Shown piece after piece: positions 1 through 13,184 of a DNA stretch of 64,000 nucleotides; position 1 is the stretch's first letter, and the number at the start of each line of letters is the position of its first letter. Below the pieces are notes generated by a model. It was not told where the DNA came from, searched no databases, and saw nothing but the letters and a program-made list of their open reading frames with translations. The stretch covers positions 496,001 to 560,000 of the forward strand of contig MU119204.1 in assembly GCA_014904845.1 (NCBI GenBank), in the 5' to 3' direction. Source of the DNA: Acephala macrosclerotiorum. Taxonomy: Eukaryota; Ascomycota; Leotiomycetes; Helotiales; Mollisiaceae. A program made the position numbers and the translations under genes.

Positions 1-428
1 TCCGGCTCCCAAGGTTCTCATGTTTTCACCGACTATTCGCTGCTTGGCCGGAGTTTAGACATTCACAATATCCCAAAAGTCAAAGGACAATCTTAGGTCA
101 AATCTTGCTCAATGCATTGGTCTCCTAACACGCTCAAAACTCTTAAATCCCATCGAGACCCAAAATCCATCCCATGTAGAAACCCAACGCCATCACGAAA
201 CCCCTCTCCATGCTCGCGAAAGAACTCAGAATCCTCTCCATTGCCGCCAAACTATGCACACAAGAACGCATTCATTTAAGCAAGCAACCCATATCTCGGA
301 ACGACCGTACTCTATGCACAACAACATCTCGTCTCCACTTTATTAAATCTTACATCCCAGTTTCTCCCCGCAACCACGGAATTGTACGGAGCGAATGTCC
401 AATATGTAATTAGAATGGTAATCGTCAA
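1..428. other. Left edge, no gene seen
   Basis: This stretch lies downstream of the minus-strand DUF726 gene. Only short reading frames without family resemblance are present. It probably holds the 3' UTR of that gene. Confidence 0.4.
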
Positions 429-3400
429 TTACGCAAAACTCAACTCCATCTCTCGCTCCTTCCCGAAGTCCTCGTCGTCGTCATCTGCCCATGCGTTATG
501 TCCGAAATCTAATGGCGGTAATGTTGAAGTCGTCCCTGGTACAGGGAGTGTGCTACTGCTCTTCAGCTCCGGCCTCTGCAACGTCGCTGCTCTATCCGTC
601 GGCTCAGGAGTAGGCATTTGAGGGAGCGGCGCGTTGAGACGGAGAGGAAGATGATCCGAGGATGTGGCAGCGGAGCGCGGAGGAGAGTAGTAAGCAGTGT
701 CGAACGACATTTGGATTTCCTCTTCCTCCTCTTCTCCGTATCTGGGAGTGGATTTGAAGGTCGGAATATATTCGCTGCTTGGTTGTCGAGGTAGAGGCGA
801 GGTTGCGGATTTGTTGACTTTAAGTGTTGAGCCGGCGTCATAGGACTTCGTTTCTCGTAACGAGTCGCGGGGCACTGAAGAGCTTCTGGATGAAGTTCCA
901 AGATCGAGTTTCATTGGCGGTAGAGTGGATTTCAGCTCCCTGACCTCCATCTGCTCGCTCGCAAGTTCGGCACGGATAGCGTCGATGTCGAAAAGAACAC
1001 CGTGATTGTTGCCCTCTTCGTCCTCAACCTTGCTGCTTTTTGGTTTCGAAGGATCGCCTTTCGACTCTTCGTACATTTCCCATTCCTTCTTCTGGACAAC
1101 TTCCTTCTTCTTCCTACTGAAGAAGCCGAATTTGCCTTTTGCTTCTTTCTCCTTCTCTTTCTTCTCGAACTCTTTTCGAGCTTCTTCAATCTCATTGATA
1201 AGCTCTCGTTGGCGTTGCTGGTGATTCTCTGGATCTGGATCTTCGATTTCAGTGAACTCGTCACTCTCTACCAACCAACCAACTTCTCGCAGCAAACGAG
1301 GCATAGCTGTTCGATAGGCCATGTGTCCTGGGACGAATTCCGTCACATCAATGTTCTCTAGGCCTGGAATGCCGTCGACGGGTGCAATTCCCGCCACTTT
1401 ACTGATACCACCACTTGTCAAGCGGAAAAGGTAAGCCAGAATCCAATCATTTCGAGCATATCCATTCACGAATCGACCAGCAACGACACCTCTAGCTTTC
1501 AGGTATTCATCCTTCTTGGCTACAATTGGCGAGCCAAAGAGATAGACGTTCTGCACAAGACCATAAGCACCCTTTCTTGCAAGCTCCTTTAGGCAAGAGA
1601 AGATCACTCTGGAACCAAGTGAGTATCCTACGAAAGTTATAGGTCGAGTGCCCAGATTTCTGTCGATGAGGGAATCTGCGAGGATGAGACCTGCTGAATT
1701 GGCACGATCTAGTGAGACTGTCCAGGGGTTATCGATGAGGTATGCCAACTTTGTCAAGACGACAGGAAGTTGCAGCGCCGCCATCAAACTGATCAGAATT
1801 GTGCTACCGAGTACTTGTTGGAGACCTTGCGTCAAAGCCTGTTTCAATTAGCATAATTAGGGAATTAGGGAATTGAGTTACTCACTTCTGTTGCGAGGAT
1901 GTTGATGGTGTCTCCCATACTGGTAAGCATTTCGGGCTCCCAAAGAACAGAGTAGATGTCTCCCATGACCGGGTCAACAGTACTGTAAGGCAGTCGGACA
2001 TCATCGACCTTGCCCGTCATCCATCCCGAAACAGTGACTATTAGATTGACTCGCTTGTTATTGTGCAATGGTCTATACTCGAACGTCTTGACAGCGCCCG
2101 TCCTGCGGTTCGCAGCTCGAACAGCAATGATACCACCAGATGCCGCAGCACCAGATGTAATGATAGCAGCGCCACCAGCTCCGGCCAAGAAGCCACTTGT
2201 TCCTGCAACACCAATGGTCGTGAAACCTGCTGCCAGACCAGCACCGATGACTGGAGCCAGTAAACCAGCAGAGAGACCAATCACTAAACTACCACCCACA
2301 GTAGCAAGGCCCATCATAACGTAGCGTTTCTTGAGGGCCATCTTCCGTCGATTTTCTTTATGCTCATCTTCGTTCCAATTTTCTTTCTCAGCAGCTTGCT
2401 GCATTTCTAATGCATCTGTCACTCGCTTCTCGAATCGACAAATCTCAAGCCATGAGACATCCATGTTCTCTCCGACCTTCTCTAGAAGCACTCGAGAGCG
2501 AGCATCGTAGACAGAGTCTGCAATAAGAGTGAGGAACAAGTCGCAGAGCACAGTCCACCGAAGGTCAATGTCGAGGGTTGCATTAGTTGGAAGCTGGTTA
2601 GGGGTCCTCACGGCCGGCAAGTCGTCTCCTTCATGCTCCTGATATGGAGGTGGTACTGCTGCCGGTGCCTCGTCGTATAGTCCTGGGGTGCTTGGAGTCT
2701 GTGGTATTCGAGGAGACATTACTGACTGCCTTGATGATATCGATTGCCTTGGACTCTTGTCAGTGGAAGCCATCGATTCGGTTCTCGGAGACAAAATGTC
2801 GGAGCTGGTTGAGGGTCTCTCTTCCGCCATAGGATTCTTAACCCGAGCATTTTGCATAAGAGTTGGTGTCATATCCTTAGGAACGACACCGTGTTCAGAC
2901 AGTTGCTCGATCATAATCTGCTCTGCTGTGCTGATCTCCATATGTGCATAAAGACGGACCATCATCTTCTGACTCCACATCTGCATAGCTTCGGCTGCCA
3001 TCTTCATCTCTTTCTTGCTGCCTTTCGCTGAAGCAATATCCTCTGCTTGCTTGCACATTGTTGACAGTATCAACCTAGTCATTCCGACATAGGCAATTCT
3101 CTGTCCCTCTGTCAAGAGATCCTTAGTAGCTTGCATCTGTGACACAGCATCTCGCTGCTCGTCATCTTCCACACCGGCACCTGTGCCACCATTGACATCT
3201 TTGAAAAGATATTGTGTATTCTCGTCGAGGCTTGTCGCAGACTGAGCATCCTCGTCTAACTGAACTCGCGTGTACCCCTTTCCTGCCCCGCCTAATCCGT
3301 CATATACATCCTCCTCAACATCCTCGTCGTGCTCCTTTGCAACTAGCCTATTATCATCATCGTAGATGTCGTATGGAGCATATGCTGGCATGACCTGCCA

Positions 3401-4048
3401 TTCATCCTCTTCGGGCTTCGGTGTCTTCTCTGGTTTAGTCGTCCATTGCTGATGCGACCACTCTGATACGCCACCGCCTGTTGAACTCTGTCCCCGGGGG
3501 TGTCCGTTCGTACTTTTTGGACTTTGAACGCCGCTGTTTTCCTCCACCTTCTTGCCCTCTTTTGTGTCTTGTTTCGGTGACGCAGGGGACTTCGTTTCTG
3601 TTTCTGCTTCTGTGGTTTTCGCGGATTTGTCTACAACTTCGTATTTAGGTGGGTCAATTTCCTTCACAGTTTCTTTGGGCTTTGGCAGCTCCGCCGCAGG
3701 AGTTGGTTTTGTTTGTACTTTTTCTTTCGAATCTGCAATAGGCAGCGGAGTAGCGGATTGAGGCGTCGATTGTGCGTCCTTGAATTCCTCTTCTCCACTA
3801 GATTCCTCATCTTGCGGCTCCTCTTTCGCTTTCACATTCCTGACAGCATGTCCATTAACCTCCTTCGGCCCCTCCTGCGACCCTTCCTTATCCTCGGCAT
3901 CGCTTTCTACCGGACTTGACACCTTATGCTTTTTTATAGGTAATCCGAAATCATCTAGTTCCGCCGGCGGCGCAGGTGTTTCTGCCACATCGCCATTGCT
4001 AACTGCAGCTTCAGCCTTTTCTGTGTTCACGGGTCCGCTCTCCGGCAT
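429..4048 (-). CDS. DUF726 (TMCO4/Mil1-type) lipase-like membrane protein
   Basis: The coding sequence is join(429..1838,1886..4048) on the minus strand, 1190 residues, with a 47-bp phase-0 intron (GTGAGT...ACAG). The open frame extends a few codons upstream of 4048 but without ATG, so the first ATG (MPESGP) was taken. Residues 1-330 are acidic and low-complexity. A Gly/Ala-rich hydrophobic stretch (frame around 2120-2330) looks like a membrane hairpin. It is followed by the alpha/beta-hydrolase part with nucleophile elbow GYSLGS near residue 794. The tail is charged and Ser/Pro-rich. The DUF726 family includes yeast Mil1 and animal TMCO4; Mil1 is tied to the clathrin adaptor at Golgi/endosome membranes. 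Substrate and location here are inferred, not visible. Confidence 0.85.
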
Positions 4049-4595
4049 ATTGGTTGAGCTGTCCACCGCCTAGTATTCGCAGTCCTCTTCTTTGTGTTCT
4101 CATGCGAGGTGGTCTTATGATGAGATACTGGTATGGATTGGGAATAGGAGGTTTGTTTGGGCTTTTGATGGGTTGGACGTCTTTGGCAGACTCATGGTTT
4201 TCTGAAGCAATGGTTCGTGGTCCGAGATCTTGAAGTGACTGTGCTCTGTTTATTCGTATGCTCGTTTGCAGGGATTAATGCGCTAGCTTCTCGACATTTG
4301 TGGGGCTGCCTCACTGGGTTTTGATGGCGCGGGGTGGCTTGGATTCACTGAAGAAGAACGGTTAACTTGTCTGTAGCCTTTTTCCTGCTGTGCTGGAGCT
4401 GAATGTAAGCTCAGTTCTAATTCGAAGTTGCTGAAAATTTTGTGTTACACAAAGAACGAGGGGCACGAAGGAAGTCGGATTCTCGCCGAACACGTGAAAA
4501 GGATTGAACCCTCCAGAACAAAGAAACACTTCATTGGGTATTGATTCCGATTTCTGACATGATATTGCAATGCTGTCAAAACGCCTTCCGGTGAG
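4049..4595. other. Intergenic, upstream of DUF726 gene and downstream of utp23
   Basis: This spacer separates two minus-strand genes. It must contain the promoter of the DUF726 gene and the 3' end of utp23. I see no further gene. Confidence 0.4.
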
Positions 4596-5539
4596 CTAAT
4601 CTTCATCATCAGCCACTTCTGACACAGCTGTCGCTCCTTCTCCATCACCCCCAGATTTGTGTTTCCTTTTCCGCTTTCGTTTCGCAGTCTGATCTGATCC
4701 ATCCGCCTGCCCCAGACTTGGCAAACCTTCTGCATTGTCCTTGCTCTCTTCCTTTTTGACAGATGTCGCACTGTTCCCCTCTACCTTCTTCTTGGGTTTC
4801 TTGACCGAGAGAGGATTGGGACCTTTGGGACCCTTGACCTTCTTCTTCTTCTTCCTAGGTACGTCCTCGGAGACATTTTCTTTATGATCTCCATCTTCAT
4901 CAGCATCTTCATCCTCTCTCTTCCGCTTCAAACTTCCACTCCCTCTCTTCAACCCAGCTCTAAACTTCCCCCTCTCCTCTTTCTCCCTATTATCAGCCGT
5001 AGAACTTGCCATTGGCTCCATAATCATAACACTCCGATTGATATATACCAACGGCACCCCAAGCACAGTCCTCATGCTCTTCCGTACCTCTAAATCTTGA
5101 CTCGCAACCACATATCGATTCTTATTATGCTTGCTTCCTTTCGGATCCACAACTGAACTCAAACATTCCTGCTCGGAAAGAGGCTCAGGGAAATCCTCTG
5201 GATGGTGCCCACATCTTCGTCGCTCGTAGGTTTTCGCTTTATCGATTAGGTACGAGACGCCTGGTTCGTCTTTCGCATTATAGAGATGGCGCATCGAGCA
5301 TTGAGTTACCACTGTTCTTGATTAGCCTCTACCTCCTCCAGTCTATGCATGGGAAACATACTCGGTTTAACCTGTCCATGCAAAGTCCGCTCCAATCCTC
5401 CCACCAAATCCTTTTTGAATTGATCCGCATCTCTGATGATATTCGAGTCTAGCAGCACTTGATATGGTTCTCGAAAGCCGAAGCTGAGTCCATATTGCTG
5501 CATAAGCTTCCGATATTGTTTTGCGCGTTTGCCCCGCAT
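4596..5539 (-). CDS. utp23: rRNA-processing protein Utp23 (PIN-like domain)
   Basis: Exons are join(4596..5311,5362..5539), giving 297 residues; a 50-bp phase-1 intron (GTATGT...ACAG) separates VKP from MVTQC. The N-terminus MRGKRAKQYRKLM and the FREPYQVLLD motif match Utp23/Fcf1-type proteins. The block around ERRRCGH...ECLSSVV carries the Cys/His zinc-binding positions, and RYVVASQD followed by GVPLVYINRSVMIMEP matches the end of the PIN-like fold. The last 130 residues are a Lys-rich nucleolar-type tail. Utp23 is a component of the small-subunit processome and acts with snR30 in early 18S rRNA processing. The family is known to have a degenerate nuclease site, so a structural role is expected. 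Confidence 0.93.
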
Positions 5540-6171
5540 TTTGATTGTGGTTTGAAGAGGGAGATTGGGCGAGGCTTGAATTTCTTGAAGTTTTTTGAGG
5601 GATTGGAGCTAAGGAATTTAAGGTTTCACGATAAGGAGAGCTTATCGGGACGAGGCTGAAGGCTGGCTGGACTGGGACATTTAGGACGATGATCCTTATG
5701 TGTTTGGGACGTGTCATATTTTACGGACAATCTGAGGAAGTAAGTTCTGGTTATGATAAACAATGAAAGCTTTCCATGATCTGGCATCTGACTATGTACT
5801 CACCCCGTGTTCAACATTGGTGTTGCAGAGTGTTGGCCTTTAAGAAGCAGTTTACTTGAATTATCTCGATGTCAGAGTATCAGATTGTGTTCTGTTTGGA
5901 AAGCTCTTGCAAACATGTTGCTGATCAAACCACCTCACTTATTTCGAACCTATGCCCCTCTGTGACGCGTGCTCAGCGTACAACCTATTGTTCCTTGAAT
6001 GCGACCATTACCAAAAATTCCCATCTCGTAAGATTCCTATACACATACACAGGAATTCTTACCTTGGAGTTCCTGGTGCCTGTAGCTGGGCTCTGCCCAC
6101 TATTGGACCGGCGCTGTAAGCTTACCCGTGGGTATCGACTCGACTTGCTAGCTTTTACCACCGGGTATGCT
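5540..6171. other. Intergenic, no gene seen
   Basis: The stretch lies between the start of utp23 and the end of the PP2C gene, both on the minus strand. Its short frames have no family signature; it should hold the utp23 promoter. Confidence 0.4.
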
Positions 6172-7414
6172 TCAGCCTCCATTCCTTCTGCACAATGCCG
6201 CAACGACGCTGATATCATCCAACTTCCCTATAAAAAGGTCAATTGAAGCTTCATGTCGGGTGTTAATGAAACTTACCTCCTTCCATGGCTAGACCTTCCT
6301 CGACTGCATGCTCCATGAACGGGCTCTCTGCAAATGGATCTGTAGCAACGACCTTTGCAGCTTTCATCAACTCTTCTGCCACGAATCTCATGCCTCCTCC
6401 TGCACCACCTTGCCTATCTCCTGTGGCTTCCCCACCCTGGCCATTTTCCCACTTACGAATGCTTTCGACAACATTCTCTATAATCTCGTGCTCCCAGAGA
6501 TTGTCGATAACCCCATCTGACATTGCAAGGACTACATCGTTCTCCTCTATAGGAACTTTGTCCATTACTGCATTGTCTCGAGGTGTGTCCGGACTATTGG
6601 TACCTAATTGTCGAGGGCAGTCGAACCAATGCCACTGTTCCGTAGTTTTATAGATATGCTCCGAGTCCCGCGGTCTAAGAACGAGTATTTGGGAATCGCC
6701 AAGATTTGTAACGTAAAGTATTGGCGTAGGTGGCGCATCTGGGTCCGATTTCTGGAAATGCAGTTGTGCTCCAGCTGCTGTGGTTGTCCCCTGCCATTTA
6801 TTTGGCTCCGAAGTCGCTTGAATTGTAAGCTCATATGCCTTCTGCAGATATTCCACCGGGCTAGGTTCGTATGCTCCATCTGGAGATCGTGATCGTTCAG
6901 CAGCTTTTTCGGTTTCGAGGGCCCAGAAGTGTAGGATTAGTCTTGCCCAAAGTCTTCAATATGTCAGCAATGATCTTGAGCCGCTGTCGTGGACTGACCC
7001 TGCATGCCCTCCAGGTCTTGTAGACCATGCCCCGACTCCATCGTTTACCCCAATGAAATAATCACTGGCATAGATCGCGTCGTCTCCGTTTGTGTATCCC
7101 CGGATGAGCTCTCCGTTCACAAAGCTCCGCCTGTCACGGCTACGGTGATGGGTGCTGAGCGGATCTGAGAAAGACCCTGACGGCGGGGAAAGAAAAGGTG
7201 GCGGGAAAGGTCTCGGTGCTCTTTTGGCGAACAGGGCGAGCCCAGTCTCAAATCTGAAAGGAGGATGGCGTGTCTGCAGAATAGGACTGTCGGTGTCTGC
7301 TGAGGTTGAGTAAATCAACTCAGGGCGACATCTTGAAGAACTCTGGTTGAGAGATCGGCGAGGCTGTGGGAGGATGGCTCGCGCAACTTTTGTTCGAAAA
7401 ACTGACCTCCTCAT
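6172..7414 (-). CDS. PP2C-type protein phosphatase, PTC7-like
   Basis: Exons are join(6172..6227,6277..6953,6999..7414), 382 residues. Introns of 49 and 45 bp have GTAAGT and GTCAGT donors. The short last exon supplies the essential DDISVV motif and ends CRRNGG. Metal-binding and core motifs are in order: GVNDGVGAW, NLGDSQILVL, MSDGVIDNLWEHE and DDISVV. The Arg/Ser-rich N-terminus (MRRSVFRTKVARAIL) fits a mitochondrial presequence. In yeast, Ptc7 is a mitochondrial Ser/Thr phosphatase that controls coenzyme Q biosynthesis through Coq7. A long Pro/Arg-rich linker (residues about 45-95) precedes the catalytic core. Confidence 0.92.
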
Positions 7415-9063
7415 TCCAACGTCGTGGATTGAATCTGGGTTCGAGCGCTTCTTTTAGAAGGGCCAGTTCATTGACGTTGTTTGTTTTTTGGAGGCGCTCA
7501 ACAACGTTAAATGGAATGGTTGTTGATTGGAGGGGCTTATCTCAAAGTTTGGGTTGAAGCTAGTGGTGAATTAGGTCAGCTTCGAGGCTACAATCTTCCT
7601 TCTCTCACCAAAATGCGCAGGGAAGATGTAAAGAAGATGTAGATTGAGTCCAGCAAGCATTTCATCTCAGCTGCACAATTCGGCGAATTGGCAAGGCGAG
7701 TCTTGTGAGCAATGCCACCGAGTTCGCGGATTCAGCAGCAGCATATACTGTGGCTCAATCCCGTTACCGGACTGTGCAGGAACACGATGCAACGCAGATG
7801 CATCTTCGAACGCCTCCAGACACAGAACAGCATGTCACTCCCAGACTGGACGAGGAGCCATTTACTGCTCCATGAGGGTGCACCAGATGCATCTGCTACT
7901 GTAGGATTTTGCAGCGCTGATCTTTCTACTGGATATCCTCTTGTCCCTACGCACGGGAGCCCAAACACGCTCATTACTGGTTGTCCGATCAGACATTTGT
8001 ATGCGTAAGAAAGGCGATCTCAACTTCTGACTCGAGAGCTCGTGTGATGAACCTAATAAATTTGTCAAGGACCCGAAGGTCAAACGTCCGTCCCAACTCG
8101 ATGCCAAGAATGTATAGTGGCTTGGGAATGGCTGGTTGTGACTGCCATTCGCAGAGCCCCATTCTCGATATTCGCGTCAAAGTCTGAGGTCCGATCACCA
8201 TCAATTCTGAAGGAACTGTCCCGGAGCAAGGACCACCTCCGCAATGTATCGACTGCTGGCTATGCTGGGAAACCCTTGAAACCTCTCTTGATGCCTGCCC
8301 ATGTTTAAAGCTCGCCACAGAAGGCTGGTGAAGGAGCCCGTTCCCTTTCAAAGTACGGTTGGCGGAGATCCGTCTGGGGACTTTGGAATCTTCTCACTAG
8401 AGTTCCCTGGAGCTGGCGCTGACCACAGCAGTTTGGGCACTGTAGCCGCTATTTATGGTATGACGCGTCCACAAGAGCCAAGTTACTTACAGGGATGTTT
8501 CTCGCTGTGGGCGTTCGTATCGAGTGTGAGACTGAAGGGTTTGTGCTTGGATGATTCGCTCTGAGTGATGAATAAGCCATAGCTCGTCAAGGTTCGTAAA
8601 CAGAAGTCTTCAAAGCCGTCATCTGGTCTTGAAATTGAGCCTTGATTCCAAACTCATCTGTACCGTTAAAGGAGAGCTCTGACCGAAGCTGGAAGATCGC
8701 AACCAGGTTCTGGAGCTTCTTTGCGGTCCGAGAATCCATCGACTAGCCCATGCATGACGTGCGCTTCGCGATACCTTTCCTGCCGAAAACCCTAGCAGCA
8801 TCTTAATTTGTCTCCATTCCAGCTGGACCTCACCTATCCGCCCTCAACCTCTCGCCGCCTGTCCTCGACTCCTCCTCCACCCTTTCACGGAGTACTTGTA
8901 GAAGAACTCTGGCGGGCAACTAATTACCTAGGCTGTCTCGGCGCAGACAAAAGACAAGGACGGTCATTGCGTGTCGATGCACTGAGAACCGGGACGTTCG
9001 GGTTTACTGTTTACGAAGAAGGATTTCTCGCATTCACTGCCATCTCCCATCGAATCGTCCAAG
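7415..9063. other. 1.65-kb stretch without a supported gene
   Basis: The flanking genes (PP2C minus, Caf120-like plus) are divergent, so this holds two promoters. On the minus strand around 8470-8640 an open stretch reads like protein (it contains PDDGFEDFCL) and ends at a good GTAAGT donor near 8490, but I find no ATG or matching exon chain. It may be a decayed or lineage-specific gene, or a long leader. Confidence 0.35.
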
Positions 9064-12000
9064 ATGTCCACCCGCAGTCGAGGTGAGTTTAGAAGTAGAA
9101 AAAAAATCCGTTTTCTTGCTGACGAAGACTCTATTACAGTGCTCAGTTTTATGAGCAGCTTCTCTAGTAAAGACCGAGACGTGCAGAGAAGTCCAACGCC
9201 TACTGGCCCAACCCCCATACAGACCAGACAAGAGTCCTTTCCAAGATACGATGCCGCAAAGGATCCAATTGCGCCAGCTCGCGCGCAGCCGCATTACAAT
9301 ATGGATGGAGAGTCACCACAGCCTCGAGTGCAGCGCGAGCGTGCTCCTTCGCGGCCAATGTCAATGGTCCAGACATACCAACCGCCGTTAATGGACGTCA
9401 ACCAAGATACTCTGCCAGAACTTCAGCCAATTTTTACCTTCCTTAACAGCCATGCGAACAAGCTATACCAAGAAGGATACTTTCTGAAGCTAGATGACCA
9501 GAACACACGTATGTAATTCCATTACTGAAGTTATAGTGATCTAATAGTTGTTGCAGATGGAAGACCCAACGCCGACAGAACTTGGACGGAATGTTTTGCA
9601 CAACTGGTTGGGACAGTTCTCTCATTATGGGACGCTGCTGAGCTCGATGCAGCTGGTCAAGACGGGGAAGTTCTGCCAAAGTTCATCAATTTGACTGATG
9701 CCTCGATCAAAATGGTCAGTTACATTCGTTTGGTCATATATTGGGATGGTATTGACAAGAACAGATCACTTCACTTCCTACGAGATCAGACAGCGAAGCA
9801 CCTTTGCAGAATGTCCTCAGTATCTCTACTGCTGGAAAAAACAGATACCTCCTTCATTTCAACTCACACCATTCATTAATCCAATGGACCGCTGGCATTC
9901 GACTTGCCATGTTCGAGCATGCTACGTTACAGGAGGCTTATACCGGTGCATTAATTGCGGGCAAAGGCAAGGCCTTGAATAATATTAACACCATAATGGA
10001 TCGCGCCAAGATGCCCACTGCAGACTGGGCCCGAGTTCGATTTGGAGCAGGGACTCCATGGAGGCGCTGTTGGTGTGTCATCACGCCTCCTGATGAGAAG
10101 GAGGTCCAGAAGCTGCAGAAGCAGATGAACAAAAAGAAATCTGCCTACGACCATTCGCGACCACCTATGTTGAAGGGTGATATCAAGTTCTACGATTCCA
10201 AGAAGACAAAGAAGATGAAACCCATCGCAACGATTTCTGACGCATATTCCGCTTTTGCTATATATCCACAGTCAAAACCGCTCATAGATGCGTCGACACT
10301 TGTCAAGGTTGAGGGTTCTATTGTCATTCATTCGAATCCACCTACAACATCCGAGGGCTTTGTTTTTGTAATGCCGGAGGTCCATCCAGCTGTAACAGGC
10401 TTTGAAATGATGCTGCGTTGGCTGTTTCCTGTCTTCGATACCTTTGGACTCTATGGACGCCCAGGTAGACTTGTTGCGGACATTAAAGATACCCGCAGTC
10501 TTATGTTTGCCATGCCGAAACATCGTAGATACGGCTATCTAGAAATCTTGGATGTTTCGGGCCTGATCCTCGAGCAGGGAAGCGAGAATTGGAAAGAGGG
10601 CGAGTGGAGAAAGAGGATGAAGGAATTGACCGGCAAGCGAATGGCGGCTATCGAGAGTGGCAGTCAGAGGAACAGCAGATACAGCAGTAGGAGAAGCACC
10701 CGCAACAGTTTTGGACCTTCTCGAAGTCGAGTACAATTTGACGACGGCGCTTCAGTAAGATCTTCGCCCTCCATCACATGGGGTAATACCCAGGATCCAT
10801 CTGCTGGCGGTTTCCCACGAACGGATTCTGCACCTGCGGCTGCTGCGATGTTTACACCTCCAAAAGGCCAACCATTGACACACCAGCGCTCAGTTTCCGA
10901 GGCTCACGGCCTGGACCGTTATCAACAAAATTCCAGCGGATATGATGGAGCGTACGACGTAACCCCACCACCACCACCACCTCATGCCATTGGCGTTGCA
11001 TCGGGTCGGGAGGGCTCAAGTTTGCGATATCGGTCAGATATGCCACCGACTCCGGAGCGCCTATCTTCTGAAGATGAGCAGGTCGCAAGAGGAACACCTG
11101 TTCGAGAGCTCCAGGACTTGCAAGCTGTGACCTCTCCAGAGCCTGTTGCGGCTCCACCCGCTTTTGCCCACGCACCCGGCTCAATGCCAATAAGCAAGCC
11201 ATACCACTCGCCAGAGCTACGCAGAGCTAATAGTCGCATGTCCAGCACTACCCTAGACCAACTAGCTGGTGCTGGTGGTTATCGCGCAATGGGCGGTGAT
11301 TTCAGGGCAGAGGAGGACCAAAGATGGCATGACAGAAGTCAATATTCCGAAGAGAGCGGACAGAGAGGGGTACTTTCAGACGCCAACACAAACGAATATT
11401 CTGCTAATGACCGTCTGAATCAAGGCTTGGTAGCAGAGTCTAAACAACGATTTTCCTTTGAGCAACCTTCTCCTATATCTCCTCCGACAAACGAACCTAC
11501 GAATTATTCTCAACCACCTCCACAATTCTCTCACGACTCTTCCCATAATTTACCTTCAACATCCCAAGTGGATATCAGCCCTCCAGGATCACCCCGAGGT
11601 CAACCCTCAAACAACCGTACGTATGAACCACCGCAAGTATATGCCTCTCAAGAAACAACATCACCACCGTATCGCCATGCTCCACAGTCATCGGTAGGCT
11701 CGTTACATAGCATAGCATCTCAGCCTCGTCTTCAAACCAACCCAAGCGTTGTTGCTCGAAAACCTCTTCCGGCTCGAAATCCGGCAATCGAAACTCCAAT
11801 TTCCGCTGAAACTGCATCGAGCTCGGGAAGTCTCAGACGACATATCATCGACGAAACTGCGTTCGACATGATAGGCAATGACGATCGAGGACTGACCCCG
11901 CTACCAGACGCTCCGCTATATCGACAGAATAGTGGTGTAAGCAGTATCTATGAGGATTCGGCTTCAACCACCTCGCCAGATTATGCCAGCACAAGGCGAT

Positions 12001-13184
12001 CCATGGATACCCAGAAATCTGTTGAGAAGCCCCGAGCAGGTGTCATGAAGACTGTGGGGCAATTAGAGAAGACGCCCTCGAACGAAAGCCGTGAAAAGGC
12101 CTCGTCTTTTGATATCGACTTCGGGCCAACATTGAATCTGGCTTCAGATCGTCCGGTCCGGAGTCAAAGTCCTGGCCCAGCTCAAGGATTAGCTAGAGGG
12201 CCTAGCCCTGGTCCTGGAATGCACAATTTCACCACGGACCGAGCTCCGAGACAGCACAGTCCGGGACGAGGACTCGAATCGCCCAGCCGTAATGTCGTAA
12301 CGCCAGAGAACGCACATTATCGCAACAATTCGTCAGAGAGCAGAACAGTGGCGTGGCAGCCCGGTATGGCTATGAACCAGAACGTTGGACAAGCTATTAC
12401 TCCTGAACAGTTCGTTCAGCAGCGTGCCACTATGGCGACTGCTACTCCTATGTACGCGCATCAGCGACAACAATCTGGCAACACTCTCCGAGCAAATACC
12501 CCAACTCCACCTCTTCCCCGGAATCGATCAACCGATTATCTGGCCCAAAAAGGCCATTCTCGTAACAACTCTGCCGACTTACTCCAACGTCCAAGTTCTC
12601 GAGGAGCATCTGTTGCTCTTGGGCCATCAGGCTCTGGTGACATTGCCTCAACACTTTCAGCCCGCGAACAGGAGCACATAGCAAGAGTGACAGGCCAGCC
12701 TCTAATAAATATGGCTCAGAACGCCAATAGACAAGCACCGGGTGCTGGTCTCGTCGGTGCAATTGAGGCAAGAGAGAAGGAGAAGCAACAAATGAAGCAA
12801 GGCATCAATAGCCAGGCTGTTCAACAAGCTATTACACAGCGACAACAGCAGGCGATTGCACAACAACAACAACAACAACAACAGCAGGCGTTGTATCAGC
12901 AGCAGTATGCGGATCAAATGTCGCAAGCACAATACGGTACCATGGGCCAATACCCACAGAATTTCGCCGCTCAAGCTCAGAGGCAGCAATCTTGGGTCTC
13001 CCCAGCGGCCAATGTCTACGCTCAAGGCGGTGGCTTCTCAACGCCACCAACGGCATGGACGGCTTCTCCTGATGGAAGGCAATCGCCCTCTCAATACTCC
13101 CCTAGACAACAGCAATATTTTCCACCACAGCAGGGACAAGGACAAGGAAGAGGAAACACAGGGTTTCACGGACATGGATACTAG
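9064..13184 (+). CDS. PH-domain protein of the Caf120/Skg3 type
   Basis: The model is join(9064..9082,9140..9508,9557..9714,9765..13184), 1321 residues. The first intron (57 bp, GTGAGT, branch CTGAC, TTACAG) is a multiple of three and lacks in-frame stops, so read-through is possible; its signals are strong. The other introns are 48 and 50 bp. Residues about 115-245 form the first PH domain (YQEGYFLKL...WTAGIRLAMF). A second PH-like module follows (WRRCWCVI, KGDIKFYD, GFEMMLRW). The remaining 850 residues are disordered, rich in Ser, Pro and Gln, with a Gln run near the C-terminus. In yeast Caf120 associates with the CCR4-NOT complex and Skg3 is a paralogue at bud sites. The precise role here is not visible from sequence. 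Confidence 0.88.
12861..12887 (+). repeat. CAA/CAG microsatellite encoding polyglutamine
   Basis: A run of CAA codons followed by CAG encodes about nine consecutive Gln in the C-terminal part of the Caf120-like protein. Such tracts are length-polymorphic in fungi. Confidence 0.9.

Noticed and set aside
4490..4560. T-arm-like sequence on the minus strand (GGTTCAATCC)
   Set aside because: No matching acceptor, D-arm or anticodon arm lies around it, so it is not a tRNA.
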